DNA of 64,000 nucleotides, taken from assembly GCA_030267565.1 (NCBI GenBank), contig BRXU01000001.1:9651001-9715000 (forward strand), given 5' to 3'. The notes below the pieces were generated by a model. That model made no database searches. It saw nothing but the letters and a program-made list of their open reading frames with translations, and was not told where the DNA came from. The DNA comes from Pleodorina starrii (Eukaryota > Chlorophyta > Chlorophyceae > Chlamydomonadales > Volvocaceae). A program made the position numbers and the translations under genes. Below, one piece after another: positions 45,412-57,990 of this stretch (position 1 is its first letter; the number at the start of each line of letters is the position of its first letter).

Positions 45412-48400
45412 ATGGTTCGGTTCCAATGGCACGTCGAGGATGGCCTGGGTGCAAGCGTTGGTCCTGGACAGCTCGTGTACCTCAGGGACCACGGCGTGCT
45501 GCAAGCTATGGTCGAAATCGAGGTGGGGGCTCGAGCCAGTCGTGCGCATTCGAAGAAAGCTTGCCCAGAATGCCTACCGCCCAGTACTATGGGGAAACAT
45601 GCGGTACCTGGTTTCACTTGCCGACAGCGCAGCGAGACCGGACGAGCTGGCTGTGCTCGGTCCCATACACAAGCTTCCTCTCGGGGCCTCTCAGTTTGGA
45701 ACTCTCTCTATCGCTTGCAGATGCCTGGCGGGAGCAGCCCTCTGGAGGCGTGCATGAACATCCCGCAGAACTACAACACGGACTCGGGGGTGCGTGGGGA
45801 TGCGGTGGAGGCCGGCACGGGTGTGTCGGGGGCCCGGGGTTCCGAACTTTGACCTGCCTGGGTTTCCGTCCTCTGGCCCCGCCCGGCCGGGTGCATCGTC
45901 ACCTGACGTCAGGTGACGCGCCTGCCCCCAGTTTCTGCTTCTGTCCGCCACCGCCGGACAGGCGCTATCGCGCCGGAGCGGAGGTGCTGCGGGGCATATG
46001 AAGCGACCGCGGCTCGACGCGCGACCGACCGATCATGACAGAAGCACAGCGGCCCCGAACGTGCCCGCCTCCCCTATCCCCTTCGACCCCCGCCTCTCTT
46101 CCGCCTCCCTCCTTTCGTCTTCACATCCTCGTTCCTGTTCCTCGGCAAGGAATCTCGTCTCCATGCGCATCACCCCTACACTCACCCCTACACTTCCGAA
46201 CACGTGTTAACCTAAAACGTGTTATATTTCCCCTGCACTCACCCCTCATCTCCAGCGCTTTCACTCCTACGCTCGCCCCCGCCTCTCTTGCAGGTGAAGG
46301 AGCTGGGCGTCATTATCGCGCACGGCTCTGATGCCAGCGAGTGGAAGGGCAGGCTGCTGGCGGAACTGGCGGTTAGCCTGGCCAGAATGGGTGGGTCATG
46401 CAGAGGGGTGTGCGTTTGTGTGCGAAAAACGTGGGTTGGGGTGTGTGGATGTGCGGTTGGTTTTGTGCATGTGTGGTTTTTTGTGTGGAAATGTGCGAAG
46501 GGGTGCGTGTGGGAGCGTTTTCGTTGCCGTGTGGAAAACCCATACCACGCGCGCACGCACGCACGCACGCAAAAAGGTGCCTGCGCGCATGCCCGCATGT
46601 GTTCTGTCCCAAGCGCATTATAGGGGTGGGTGCGAAGGGGCTCGCCGTCGCCCCGCCTCGGTGCCGGCCCTCACCAGTCGACGGGCAGTGGGCAGTATGC
46701 GCCTCACGCGACCCTAACCCCAGGACGACTTCCCGCCGTGGATGCCGACCCCCCCTGGTAGTCAACCCCAAATGCCGGGTCCGTCCGCCTTGGTTGAGAT
46801 TCGCTGCTGTTCTTCTTTATGGCCCCTCCCTGGCCGCTACTCGGCGGAGTCCGCTGCCGCTGAATCCCTTTCCGCCCTCCGTTCATGCCACACACACGCA
46901 TACACACGCACACGCGCGCGCGCGTGCAGGCTTCCTGGTCATGCGCTACATCTGCCACCCGAACGCCACCGAAGCACGGCGCGTGGCGGTGTTTGAAAAG
47001 GCCGCCGACGCGGCGGCCACCAGTCCCTACGCGCGCGGCGTCACGCGCTGGGTGCTCGCCGGCCTGGGCGGGGGCGCGCGGGTGGCGGCGCTGGCTGGCG
47101 CCCGGGTGCGCAGCGCGGTGGCGGGCTACGCGCTCATGTCATACCCCCTCAAGGTCAGTTGTGGAGGCCGAAGCCGAAGCTGGCGGTGGGCGCAGGAAAG
47201 GTGTTACGTCTGGGAGATAACCAGAAAAGTCAACTAGTGCCTTTGCCATACGTGAAAAAAGGGCGGGAAGAGCGATTTTTGGCTGGCTGGGCGGGCGCAG
47301 CGGGCGCAGCGGGGAAGGGGCTGGGCGACGGGCCCGGCTGCCTTCCGGGTGAAGGTCTGGGTGGGATGGCTGGGCGGAGGTGAAAGCGTTCGAGCTGGGG
47401 CGCGAGGCTGGCTTGTCGGCGGCGGTCGCGGCGGCGCTGTCGAGAGCGTTGGGCGGGCCGGCGTCGGTTCCTTCCCGCCCCCGTCGCCGCAACCCTGCCC
47501 TCCCCCCCTCCCCCCCTCCGGAATTCTTCTGTTACGTTACCGTTCACGGGCTCCAGCCTATACGTGGATAACCCCTCCGCCCATCCCGGTGTCCCTGCCA
47601 CCCTGCCACCCATCAGGAGATGCCCCCCGACATGCCTCTGGAGGACACCGGTGCGCCCGCCGGCGCCGCCGGCGCCGACTCGTCTGGGCCGCTGCTGGGC
47701 CTCGCCGCGCCGCTGCTGTTCGTGAGCTCGTCCACGGACCCGTGGGTCAGCGAGGCGGCGCTGGTGGAGCTGGGGCCGCGCATGGCGACCTCGGACGTGC
47801 GGTCGATGGTGTTGCAGGTGCGGGTGCGGGTGGCCGCGTCGCGCTGCTGCGCGTTTCACATGCGCGCACCCAACCCTCTAACCTCCCACCTCCCAGCCTT
47901 CTCTCCAGGGAGGGTTTTCTGTCCTGGGCCGCGCGACACGATGCGCCCACCTGCTCCCGGGCTGCACAATACCTTTCGTAGGCGGGCGCCGAGCCGCGAG
48001 GCCCGCCACACGCCACGTCCTCTGCGGCTCACGCCGCAGCGCCCCCCAGCACCGCGCGACGGTTTCATGCTTACCACCTATCACCCCACACGTCTTAACG
48101 GCCCCCTCCTTCTCCGCCTCACCCTCCTGCTCCTCCTCTTGCGCAGGATGTGGACTCCCACTTCCGCACCCTGACCGGCAAGGGTCCCAACGCCGCTACG
48201 GTGCGCGCCGTCACCGCCGCGCTGCACGAATTCCTCAACTCGCTCAGCGCCTACCGAATGGAGTTCTGCAAGCTGCCGCGAATATGGAGGGGCGGCGCGG
48301 GGGCAGTTACCGGCGGCGGCGAGAACGGAGGCAGCGGCAAGGCGGACCGGCCGCAGCTGCAGCGACCCGCGTGCTTCAGGTGGGGCCCGACGGCGGCGAG

Positions 48401-49569
48401 GGTGTGCGCACTCGTGCGCGTGTGCTTGTTTGGGCGCGGTTCGGCGCGGGCAGGGTTCGTTGTGGGGTGCGGAAGGGGCCTGGGTCAAAAACCGCTTGCT
48501 GCCTTGCTGCGCGGCTGTGTGTGTGTGATGTGACGGGTGAAAATGAGGGAGAAGCGCTGCGGGTCGCCGTTCATTTCATGGCTGTGGGAGGTGTTCCCGG
48601 GGTCGGTGGTTCGTGGCGGATGACGCCGGACGGGGCCACGTGGTGCGAGTCCTGGCACAGACTGCGTTCCAATCGGGGCACAAGCCGCCACCGACATCCA
48701 TTGACCCTGCCCCGCCCGGCATTGATCGGACCTCCCTCCCTGCGCTGACAACAAGTACCCATTTCGCCTTTTGCCCATGTACAACCTCCCCCCCCCCCGC
48801 TCGCCGGGACCCCTCCCTCGAGCACAGGCCCATCCCGTCGGGGCCGCCGCCACATGCCCAACAAGCGCTGGCACAGCAGCAGCAGCAGCAAGCGCTGGCG
48901 CTGCAGGCGTCCCTGCCGTACGGCCTCAGCCCCTCGGCGGCGCAGGTGCTAGCGGCGCAGATCCAGCAACGCCAGGCCGCCGCCGCAGGCGGCGGCGGCG
49001 CCGCCGCCGCAGGCGGCCACGCAGCGCAGCTGCTCGCGCAGCAGGTCCTGCTGCAGCAGGCCGCCGCCGCCGCCACGGCGGCGGCGCAGCGTCGGGCCTC
49101 GGCGGATCAGGCCGATCTGGGACCCGCGTCAGCGGCTGCAGCGAAGCTGGCGGCCGCCGCCAGGGGCGGCGGCGCCGCTGGCGGCGGCGGCGGCGCGCCG
49201 AACCAGCTCGCCGGTCTGGCGCACATGCTGTCGGACCCCAACGCAGCGGCACAGATCGCCGCCATGCTGCTGCGGAGCAGCGCCGCCGCGCAACAGCAGC
49301 AGCAGCAACAGCAGCAGCAGCAGGTGCTGCAACTGGGGGCGCAACAGATGGCGGCAGGTGACGGCGCGGCTGGGGCGGGAGCTGGGCAGGCGAGCAGAGG
49401 AAGCGGAACAGCAGCAGCAGGGGCGGGTGGTGGGGGTGCGCTGCTGCAGGGGCTGTCACCCGCAGCCACAGCCGCGGCGGCGTCAGGGGGGCCTGGCGGC
49501 GGCGCTGGCGCACCGGCGCTGACAGTAGAGGCGCTCACGTCGGTCCTGGTGCAGCGGCTCGCGGCTCAG

Positions 49570-49600
<31 letters not shown>

Positions 49601-50019
49601 CGGGCGCGCAGCAGCAGCTGATGTCGCTGCCGACCGGCGCGGCGGGGCAGCTGCTCGCTGCGACGCTGCTCAACCAGCAGCAGCAGCAACAGCAACAACA
49701 GCAGGGCGCCGGCGTGGCCGGGGCCGGCGTGGCGCTGCAGCAACAGCAGCTGCAACAGCTGTTGCTGCAGCACCAGCGGCAGCAGCGGCAGCAGCAGCTG
49801 ACGCTGCAGCTGCAAGAGCAGCTGCTACAGCGGCAGCAGGAGCAGCAGCAGCAGCAAGGGCTGCTGCTGCAGGGCAGCCTGCAGGCCGCGGTGCGGCCGG
49901 CGGGGCGGGGAGGTGCCGTGGCGGGTCCGGGCGGTGTGCTGATGCTGCACCCGGTGGGGTCTCAGGCAGGGCAGGGGCAGGACGGCGAGGACGCGCACAT
50001 GGCGGACGCCGGGTCATAG
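45412..50019 (+). CDS. TEX30/KANSL3-type alpha/beta-hydrolase-fold protein with Q/A-rich tail
   Basis: Seven exons: 45412-45522, 45721-45789, 46294-46390, 46930-47153, 47617-47817, 48147-48379 and 48828-50019, phase-consistent, 708 aa. The fold core reads LGVIIAHGSDASEWKGRLL, LARMGFLVMRYICHPNATEA, VTRWVLAGLGGGARVAALAG, VAGYALMSYPLK and PLLFVSSSTDPWV. This matches the family that includes TEX30 and KANSL3, a subunit of the NSL histone acetyltransferase complex. In that family the nucleophile elbow is G-R-S-M-G; here it is G-L-G-G-G, so the Ser is missing. The last exon encodes about 390 residues of Gln, Ala and Gly runs (CAG-type repeats), usual for transcription-associated algal proteins. Start: the first Met of a short exon reading MVRFQWHVEDGLG, followed by a GTGGGG donor. 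A chromatin role is inference. Confidence 0.78.
45897..45918. repeat. 22-bp perfect palindrome with a CRE-like core
   Basis: The palindrome is centred on TGACGTCA and includes GTCACCTGACGTCAGGTGAC. It lies in intron 2 of the KANSL3-like gene. Confidence 0.9.
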
Positions 50020-52671
50020 GATGCGTGATTTACAGTGAGGAGCCCCAGATTGTGTGGAGTTGCCGTCTTCCCAACGGGTGGCGTTGCGCCCGCCCGCCTC
50101 GCCCCCGGGCCGTGTCCGTGCTATTGCGGTGGTCTGGCAGCCGCAGCTTTGCTGCACGCAGGTCGTCATCTTGTCAGCTCTCTTGACGGGCGCAAGGGGG
50201 GGGGCGGTTGAGGCAGTTTGCGGGCAAAGGACCGACCAGGGGAGTCGTCGTCCGCCCTCGGCCATGCACGCACGCTCCCTGTCGGGCTCGAACCGTGCTC
50301 GATACGCGATACTGCGTGAAGCCCCGTTTCTTCCCCAGCTGGGATGAATGAGCTCCTTAGGCCTGCCTTAGGACCAAAAACCGTGGACCCAAAAGGACCA
50401 CCTGACGGTGCTTACCGCAGCGCACCTGACACTGCTGCGGCCGAAGCCCAAACCGCGGAAAGCTTGGATGCGGTCGCGCCCTTCACTGAGCCGCGGCTCG
50501 ATCCGTTTAGGCGGTGCTACGGGTGCGGACGCGGCGGCTCCTAGCGCGGCCGCTCGCGGCCTCGCGCGCGCTCGGGCCCCGCGAGGGCCTTGGAACCTGT
50601 TCCGTTGTTTTGTTCATGCGACTCGCGGCTGGGGACCACCTGGGGTCTGGGACGTTGCTGTCGTACATATGATGACGCTCTTGCGGAGGGTGGAAATTGG
50701 CAGGCTTTTTCCCGGGTCCTGCAGCGCAGTGTCGCTTGCGCGGCAGGTTTCTGGGGGAGGCGTTGCTATGGTTGCTGCCGATCGAATCATTGCTGGGGGA
50801 GGAACTCCCGCCCGGAAGGTGGTTTCGGGTAAATGGTGGGTTTTGCCTGACCCGCCAGTGCCGAGGTGGTTCCTGCTTTCGGTGGGTGTCGGACCGTATC
50901 CCGTAATCACCTCTGGCGTTTGGGTTCGAGAAGCTGTTGGGCCCAGCGGGGCGGGGCGGGGAGGCGGCAGCAAAGATGCTGAAACCGCTGCTGCTGGGCT
51001 GAAGCCGCTGCTGCTGGGCAAGTGACTCGGCTGTGGGAGCAGCGGTCCCTGACAGTATCCGTACACTGCGGACGCCCAGGCCGGAGCAGGCGGCTGTGCT
51101 GTAGGCGGCCTTGGAGCGGCGCGTCAGGTACCCGTACCCGTAGGGCTGTTCACAGCGTTCTGGCAGGCGTATGTACGGCATCCACGTCTCTGTTCGATGG
51201 AACGATGCGAGTGGGCGCCGCTGAGCGCGACGGAAGGGCCAAGGACCCTTAAGGACGTCAAGTAATGGAACTCTTGAATGTACCATTACCCCATGGCATC
51301 CCCAGCAGCCAGTTGAGTCCCTAAGAAGGCGGACGGGCGAAAATTTGGTGGATGGAATCACCCTGCGGATCCGGCCACGCAGCGCGCGGCGTGGAGGGTA
51401 CCAGGGATTTTCTGCTGGTGTGCGGGCACATGTTGCGTGGATATGTTTATGCTGTGTGGATATGTTTCCAACAAGCTGGGTGGGCCGTCCCAGCCCTTCT
51501 GTACCGCTGCCATATGTATAACCCTGGCCGCTTCCAGCCCCGTCGATGTCGATGGACGTGATGGTCGTTGGCCGCGAGGGCATGTGCGTGTCCCTGGATC
51601 ATCCATGCCCTATCCTGCAAGTGGCTCTGCACCGACAGGGGTTCTTGTGAGTGTCGCGGGTGCAGACTGCAGAGCGATGGGTGATGGCACGAGCCCCAAT
51701 CCCTGTCATACGGTACATGACAGTGAGCACGGAAGATCACCGTTGCATGTTCGGCCGTTTCATATACGTGATATACCAGCCATGCAGCTGTTAGCTTGCT
51801 GCAGCTTGCAGGCGATCCCCAGTGCGGTATTGGCTGGCGCGGTCTCACGGGTGCGGCCATGCGTGCAGACGCCTGGTGACCCCGACAGAGGTAGGAAATC
51901 TGTGAACCCCGGAAAGCCACGCGGGGTTGACGCTCCAGCGGGTTACCGCATCGTATTGTCCTTGTTAGACTTCAAAGCATGGTGCGGCACGCCGAGGCAC
52001 ACAAAGAGGTTCTGAGCCCAGTCCTAAAGCTGATGCGCGGTTGTCCCGGTGCGTGTGCACCAACCCACACGGCCGACTCGCAAGGGCCCTCCACGCAAGC
52101 ACGGTATTTCAGCCGGTGCACATTGTCAGCATGAAGTCCCACATGGAAGTTGCCCAGCCCGAACCTCCGCAGTCCAAACACGCGCGGTGACGCTACGTTA
52201 TAGCGCCCACGCCTTGTACCCGTTGACTTATAACCGGCCGAGCCGTACTGGAAAACCGAGTGCCATATACTCATGCAGCTTCGGTTTCATTGCTTGCAGA
52301 CGGCACAGGCAGATAGGAAGCGCGGCGGGCAGATCACTCGCTAAGCTCTACTAAATACAGAGAGATGCGGCAAATAGCTCCATCAAAGGTAAGCCTGAAT
52401 ATATGATCTTCTCATACTTTGGGGCTCGAAGCAAGTGCAAACACACAGCAAACAGATGTGCGACTCTGGTGCACCTACCCCACACTACAAAATTCTCTAC
52501 AAAACATGTCTCAGGTAATGTTTGCACAGGACGTGAAGTACAACTGGACCAAGGAGCGGAGAAAAGAGCAATTGGACACCTAGTTGCAACGGTATTGCAT
52601 CAACGGTAAATACGGCGCGGCGCCGGATACAAATATTCCCGCTCGCACTTAATCTCTAGCTAGGCACGAAA
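50020..52671. other. spacer between KANSL3-like gene and PDI
   Basis: 2.65 kb with the 3' UTR of the upstream gene and the PDI promoter. It contains a short duplication GCTGAAGCCGCTGCTGCTGG at about 50985-51020 and one copy of a dispersed repeat at 51464-51520 (inverted copy in a PDI intron). Open frames lack recognisable motifs, and no gene is supported. Confidence 0.5.
51464..51520 (+). repeat. dispersed repeat, copy 1
   Basis: The segment TTTCCAACAAGCTGGGTGGG followed by CCGTCCCAGCCCTTCTGTACCG matches the reverse complement of 56550-56602 in PDI intron 10 almost exactly. Confidence 0.85.
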
Positions 52672-55600
52672 ATGTCGCGCTGGAGCCTTCTTGCCCTTCT
52701 GCTGGGGGTGCTGCTTGTTGCAGCCCCCTTCACTAAGCACCAGTTTGCCTCGGCAGATGAATATGATGATGAGGACGAGGACGAGGCTCCCGCTGACGAC
52801 GATAAGGATGTCGTTGTGGTGACAGTGGCCAACTACGACAGCACCGTTAAGAAGTCTAAATTCGCTCTGGTGGAGTGAGTCCTCGATCTCTTTGGCTCTG
52901 GCTTGTGCGACCTTTCGTGACGTCTCCCGGTATTTTATGCAGGTTCTATGCTCCATGGTGTGGACACTGCAAGGTACATTTATCGCCACTGTGTTTCCGC
53001 TGTCTTGTGCGGGAAAGATGATCTGAGCGTTTCTGTTGTTGCCTTCGCAGAGCCTCAAGCCCCACTATGCCCAGGCCGCTACGGCATTGAAGAAGGCTGC
53101 TCCGGATGTTGTGATTGCCAAGGTTGGTAGGCGGTCCTGGGCACGGGCAGGTGTCTCGTGACTGTTACATGGCTGCAACCCTGTCAAAACCATATCGGCC
53201 TGCCTTTCCCTGTACTTCATTCAGGTCGATGCCACTGTCGAGGAGTCGCTTGCGAGCAAATTCGGCATTCAGGGTTACCCTACCCTGAAGTGGTTCATTG
53301 ATGGCGAACTGGCTTCGGACTACAATGGGCCTCGTGACGCGTAAGACAGGGGCCTGCCCCGTGTGAGGGGTGCTGCTCTGTGACAGGGTGTACGGGCAGC
53401 TGTCGTGTGGCGGGCACATTGTCGTCGTATGTGTGTGTTCCTGGGGCGTGCGTGTGTTTCCTTGTGTACGCGCGGTTTTGTTCCCCCGTGCCCTTCTCTG
53501 CTACCGATAGTCTGAGTGCGCACTTGGAGGATTGTGACTCCCCATGCCATGTCTCACGGCTAACTGATGTCTCTGCGCCTCCTCCCGCCCCCGCCCCCCA
53601 CCCGCCCTCGATTGGTATGTTGTGACCCCGTTACTTCAAGCATGTTCGCATGTTTTATCTGGTCACATGCATGTCTGTATCATGGTGCCGTACCTGCAGC
53701 GAGGGCATCATCAACTGGGTTAAGAAGAAGACCGGCCCCGCTGCCGTGACCGTTGAGGGCGCTGACAAGCTGAAGGAGCTGGAGGGTGATAACGAGGTCC
53801 TGGTGGTCGGCTACTTCAGCGCCCTCGAGGTATGTAAAATAAAATCTGCAGGTGTCATGCTGTCGTCATTGGTTGCCGCCCGCGAAATCTGATGTTAAGT
53901 TACGTGTTGGGCACTGGTTGCCCTGGCCCGTGAGTCGGACTACCGCGGGCTTCGGGGCTAGTTTCGCAGTGTCACCGGACCAGTGTCATGCAGCCCATGC
54001 CCGTGCCTGCTGTGTCTGGCTTTGTCTTCCCGCTACTGAGTCCGGGTCTTCGGGGCACGCATGTGGAGGCTTGAAGTAGGATTAAGAATCCGGGTCGTGT
54101 GTTCCCAAGATTGTGTCCCGCACAGAGTGCTACGCTCGCGCCACTTCGTCTCAGGCTTACACAGAAATATTCTCTTAGTGCGTACATAAACCAAATCGAA
54201 CCCTTGCACCTGGGGCCCTGGACACAAGCGTGGCATTGCTGCACGCTGTGCATTGAAGCTCACACGATGCGCCTGAGCGTGCCTTCGGAACCGAAAGGGT
54301 AGCGATTGTGGGCGGCAGTTTGATAACACTGTTGCTGTGCTGCCGTCACCATGGAAACCTTACGCATTGACCTCAGGGCGCGGCGTACGATGCCTTCATC
54401 GCGTACGCCAAGAAGACGGAGTCGGTGGCCTTCGCTCAGACCACCTCGGAGGAGGTGGCCAAGGCCGCGGGCCTGGAGGCGGCTGGCACCCTGGCTGTTG
54501 TGAAGAACTTCAAGGGTAGGGATCTTTCTTCCCGTTTTGCCTGTTAGCCTGCGTCGCGCACGTAAGGGGGCGTAAAGAGGGGTGGCGCGTTTGGCCTGCC
54601 CAGTTTAAGTGGCTGGTAGGTTTGTACCCATGGGTGAGCGCTTTTTCGGGCGTCGCCATGCTGCCTTCGTGGAGGCTGTGGTTAGTGCCTTTACCCCAGG
54701 GGCCAGTCGTTGGTCCTGTGCCCGAAACAACGGAATCCAGCTGCGTGCGGTATGGTTTCTTGCCTCCTGTTCACCCCGAGTACGCCCAGCCTTCCCAGGG
54801 CGCGCAGAGTGCTGCATTGGCTGGGCCGTATGCCAGCGGGCGCGTTATATGCCGCGAACGCCAAAAGCATTTTCGCTTCCACATCTTGTGCGGCGCAGGT
54901 GAGGGCCGTCAGACCGCCGTGCTGTCGGACCTGGAGGATGACTCTAAGATTGCGGAGTTCGTGAAGAGCGAGAAGCTGCCGCTCACCATCGAGTTCAGCA
55001 AGTCCAACTCGGACAAGATCTTTAACAGCGGCATTCCCAAGCAGCTGATCCTCTGGTCGGATGCCAAGGACCTGTCAGATGGCGCTGAGGTGGGTAGTCT
55101 CCCGAGGCCATCTCGTCCAGCATACGTTCATTTCGTTTGTGGACGGCAAGCCTTTTTGGATCTGGTGTAACAGAAGACAAATGTCATGAAGGACATGGCC
55201 ATCATCTTTGACTTGCATCCGATGCGGGGGGCGTTTGGCCAGGGGCGCCATGGCCCTGGTGCTGCCGTTCCGCTAATTTGCCATATGGATCCGGCGGCAG
55301 ATGGATCCGACAATCGATTACAATTACCATATCATCAGGCCACACGTTACTCGAGTCGACCGTGCGGCTGTGCATCCTGTGATAACAAACAGGTCATGAC
55401 CGCCTACAAGGCTGTGTCGGCCAAGTACAAGGGCAAGCTCGTGTTCGTCACCGTCAACAACGAGGCGGAGGAGGCTGAACCTGTCACGAACTTCTTCGGC
55501 CTTAAGGGCGCCTCTGCCCCAGTGGTGGGTGCTTGTGCTGCCCGTGGATAGCTGCAGCGGTTCGGGCATACATCATGACCACCTTCCATCACCTTAACTG

Positions 55601-56838
55601 CGTTCTCGGCTGCCTACGTCCCTCCGCCGCAGTATATTACCCACTCTATCAGGCTTCCGTATGCACAATTCCCTTCTGTGTTTGAGCGCCGCGTGACATC
55701 CCATCACCCGGGCATCTACCCAACCCGCATGACGCGTAGCAGGGCACATGTGCCCGTTTGACGGCGTCGCCCTGTCCGCCCACGTTTCGTGTTTGGTCTG
55801 TAGCTGCTGGGCTTCCACATGGAGAAGAACAAGAAGTACAAGCTGCAGGAGCCGTTCAGCGCCGAGGCGGCGGAGAAGTTCGCCGAGTCGGTGTTTGAGG
55901 GCACCGCGGAGCCCGAGTTCAAGAGCCAGGCCATCCCCGAGGACCCGCTTGAGGACGGCGTCCACGTCGTGGTCGGCAAGAGCGTCGACAGCGTCGTCCT
56001 GGACCCCAAGAAGGACGTGCTGCTTGAGGTGCGCGTCTTGTCCTCTCGTGGCGTGTGGTGCCGCGCTGGGGGGCGCCAACGAATCCCTTCCTAAGCTACG
56101 GAAACACAGGACAACCACAATATATGTGGTCATGGTTGTTGGTCGGAGCACGCGGGTTTACTGCTGGGTCTACTCCCATCCCGTGCGGTTATTGGCCCCA
56201 CCTGATCTGCATGTGCATGACAAATAATGAATATCTGCTTGCTGTGCTGCCATGTACAGGTGTATGCGCCGTGGTGCGGCCACTGCAAGAAGCTGGAGCC
56301 CATCTACAAGAAGCTGGCCAAGCGCTTCAAGAAGGTCAGCTCGGTCGTCATCGCCAAGATGGACGGCACTGAGAACGAGCACCCGGAGATCGAGGTCAAG
56401 GGCTTCCCGACCATTATCTTCTACCCCGCCGGCGAGGGCTCGACGCCCATTACGTTCGAGGGCGGCGACCGCTCGCTCAAGGCGCTCACCAAGTTTATCA
56501 AGGTGCGGGGAGTGACGGGCCTGGCGGGTTTCGGTGCTGCTGTGCTGCTGCGGTACAGAAGGGCTGGGACGGCCCACCCAGCTTGTTGGAAACATATGGT
56601 TTCGGTGCTGCTGTTGTGTTGCCTGATAAGCTGGACAGCAGGTCTGGGTAGCACATTTGCAGTTTACCCAATGCAACCATCAACCCTGATAACGAGTTTA
56701 CCGGCCGCGCGCATTTGAAACAGTTTCCCTGCTGTTTTGCTTTGAGCGCAGGCTAACGCCAAGATTCCGTACGAGCTGCCGAAGAAGGGCAGCGCCGAGG
56801 AAAGCGAGGAGAGCCCATCCGGCAAGGACGAGTTGTAA
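52672..56838 (+). CDS. PDI1: protein disulfide isomerase, RB60 type
   Basis: ER (and in Chlamydomonas also chloroplast-associated) thiol-disulfide oxidoreductase. Eleven exons: 52672-52874, 52943-52973, 53051-53122, 53225-53340, 53700-53829, 54377-54515, 54899-55089, 55393-55524, 55804-56028, 56260-56502 and 56752-56838. All in phase, 522 aa. A signal peptide ([15 protein letters not shown]) is followed by an acidic stretch ([10 protein letters not shown]). The a-domain active site [10 protein letters not shown] has CGHC at about 74-77. The redox-inactive b and b' domains follow. The a' domain [14 protein letters not shown] has CGHC at about 419-422, and the protein ends in KDEL. Order and length match RB60 of Chlamydomonas reinhardtii (about 530 aa), the redox regulator proposed for psbA translation. 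Both active sites are intact. Exon 2, only 31 nt, encodes exactly the first active site. Confidence 0.97.
56550..56602 (-). repeat. dispersed repeat, copy 2 (inverted)
   Basis: CGGTACAGAAGGGCTGGGAC and the following ACGGCCCACCCAGCTTGTTGGAAA, in PDI intron 10, are the reverse complement of 51464-51520. Confidence 0.85.
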
Positions 56839-57299
56839 AGTGGGTATCGCATCATTGAACCCCCGAGTACGAGGAGAAGAACTGTCTGCACCCGGAACCC
56901 GTGTTGCGCCTTGCCGTGTGTGCGGGGTTGGTGCACCTGGTGAACCTAGTGCCATGGCAGTACGTGCGAGCATCTGACTTCAGACTCGGTAAGACAGACC
57001 CTTACAATACGACTGGACGGTTTCCCTGGTGAAGATTCGTCGCTGGTTTTGTTGTGTTATATGTTCGCTGTTTGTGTTTGAGGCACCCGGTTTCGTTGAG
57101 TGCGGCTTGTGGTTGGGTTTCCAAAGTGAGAGCATTCGTGTGGCTGCTCGACAGACCCATCGCACTCGGGCAAGTGCGCAGGTGTTTCCACAGGGCTTCC
57201 GCATGGATGGAGCGAGCATTTGGCGGCGCGCTGAGCTAGTCGCCGTTGCTGAAGAGCTGAGTGTTGATGCTATCGCTTGGTGCATATGCCATCAGTATT

Positions 57300-57304
57300 T
57301 GTAA
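57300..57304 (+). terminator. putative TGTAA polyadenylation signal of PDI
   Basis: TGTAA about 460 bp after the PDI stop, in sense orientation. A 3' UTR of this length is ordinary for the group. Confidence 0.5.
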
Positions 57305-57699
57305 CGGCCGTGGTGGTACATGTGACGTGCCGAGCGCAAAACTGTGTACTCTCAGTAAATTCGATCGGCGCGTGCCTCTCCGTAATTCCGAGTGTGCACC
57401 GGCACCTGACTTCATGCAAGATCGCTACAATGACTATTTCTGTTGCGACAAGGCGGTTGTTGACGGGGCTCGCTGTGAGCGTTGGTGCTACCCAGCAGGC
57501 GTCCAGCAGGCGTCCTGTGCTGTCAGTGCGGCGGCATCCCTCCTCTATGGACATGACAGCCGACACAAAATTTCCTATTTTACCCGTCTAGGAAGATAGC
57601 CACATGAGTGCAGTACATCCCGGCGCTTAGGTACTTCAGGTTCGTGATCACCATGCCCATAGGTCAACTGTCCATATGGTAACTTCAATGGCGCAAGCA

Positions 57700-57990
57700 T
57701 CAACAACAGAGCAGCATATCGTAATGCACGTCCTCGCCCACGCGCCAATGTGACACCTGTTGTGCATGCCGCTCATACATGGCAGCGAACGCACTGTTAC
57801 CGGTATTTACATGGCCACCCGCCGCTTGGGGCCCGTGCACCCTCCAGTTCCCGCCATCGCCCATGCCAGGGCCCATCCCGCAGCCAGGCGCCATCCCCAC
57901 ACCTCCCTTTCCGCCCTGACGACTGCCACCGCGCCCCCCGGCCCCAACCGCTGTCTCCCGGCTCCTTCCACTTCCTGCATCCTCAACTAA
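57700..57990 (-). CDS. possible terminal exon of an unrecognised minus-strand gene
   Basis: The minus strand ends in a non-repetitive reading frame (NSAFAAMYERHAQQVSHWRV then GEDVHYDMLLCC, stop), preceded by Gly/Met-rich sequence. It looks more protein-like than the surrounding shadow frames. No family is recognised, and upstream exons could not be identified, so this is a weak call that could be chance. Confidence 0.2.
   Translation of the reverse strand, partial: LVEDAGSGRSRETAVGAGGRGGSRQGGKGGVGMAPGCGMGPGMGDGGNWRVHGPQAAGGHVNTGNSAFAAMYERHAQQVSHWRVGEDVHYDMLLCC

Noticed and set aside
48926..49538. Minus-strand frames opposite the Q/A-rich exon
   Set aside because: Antisense of CAG/GCG repeats. 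The plus frame continues in phase from the hydrolase-fold exons.
50344..52015. Scattered open frames between the KANSL3-like gene and PDI
   Set aside because: No conserved segments, no consistent splice pairs, and equally open on both strands.
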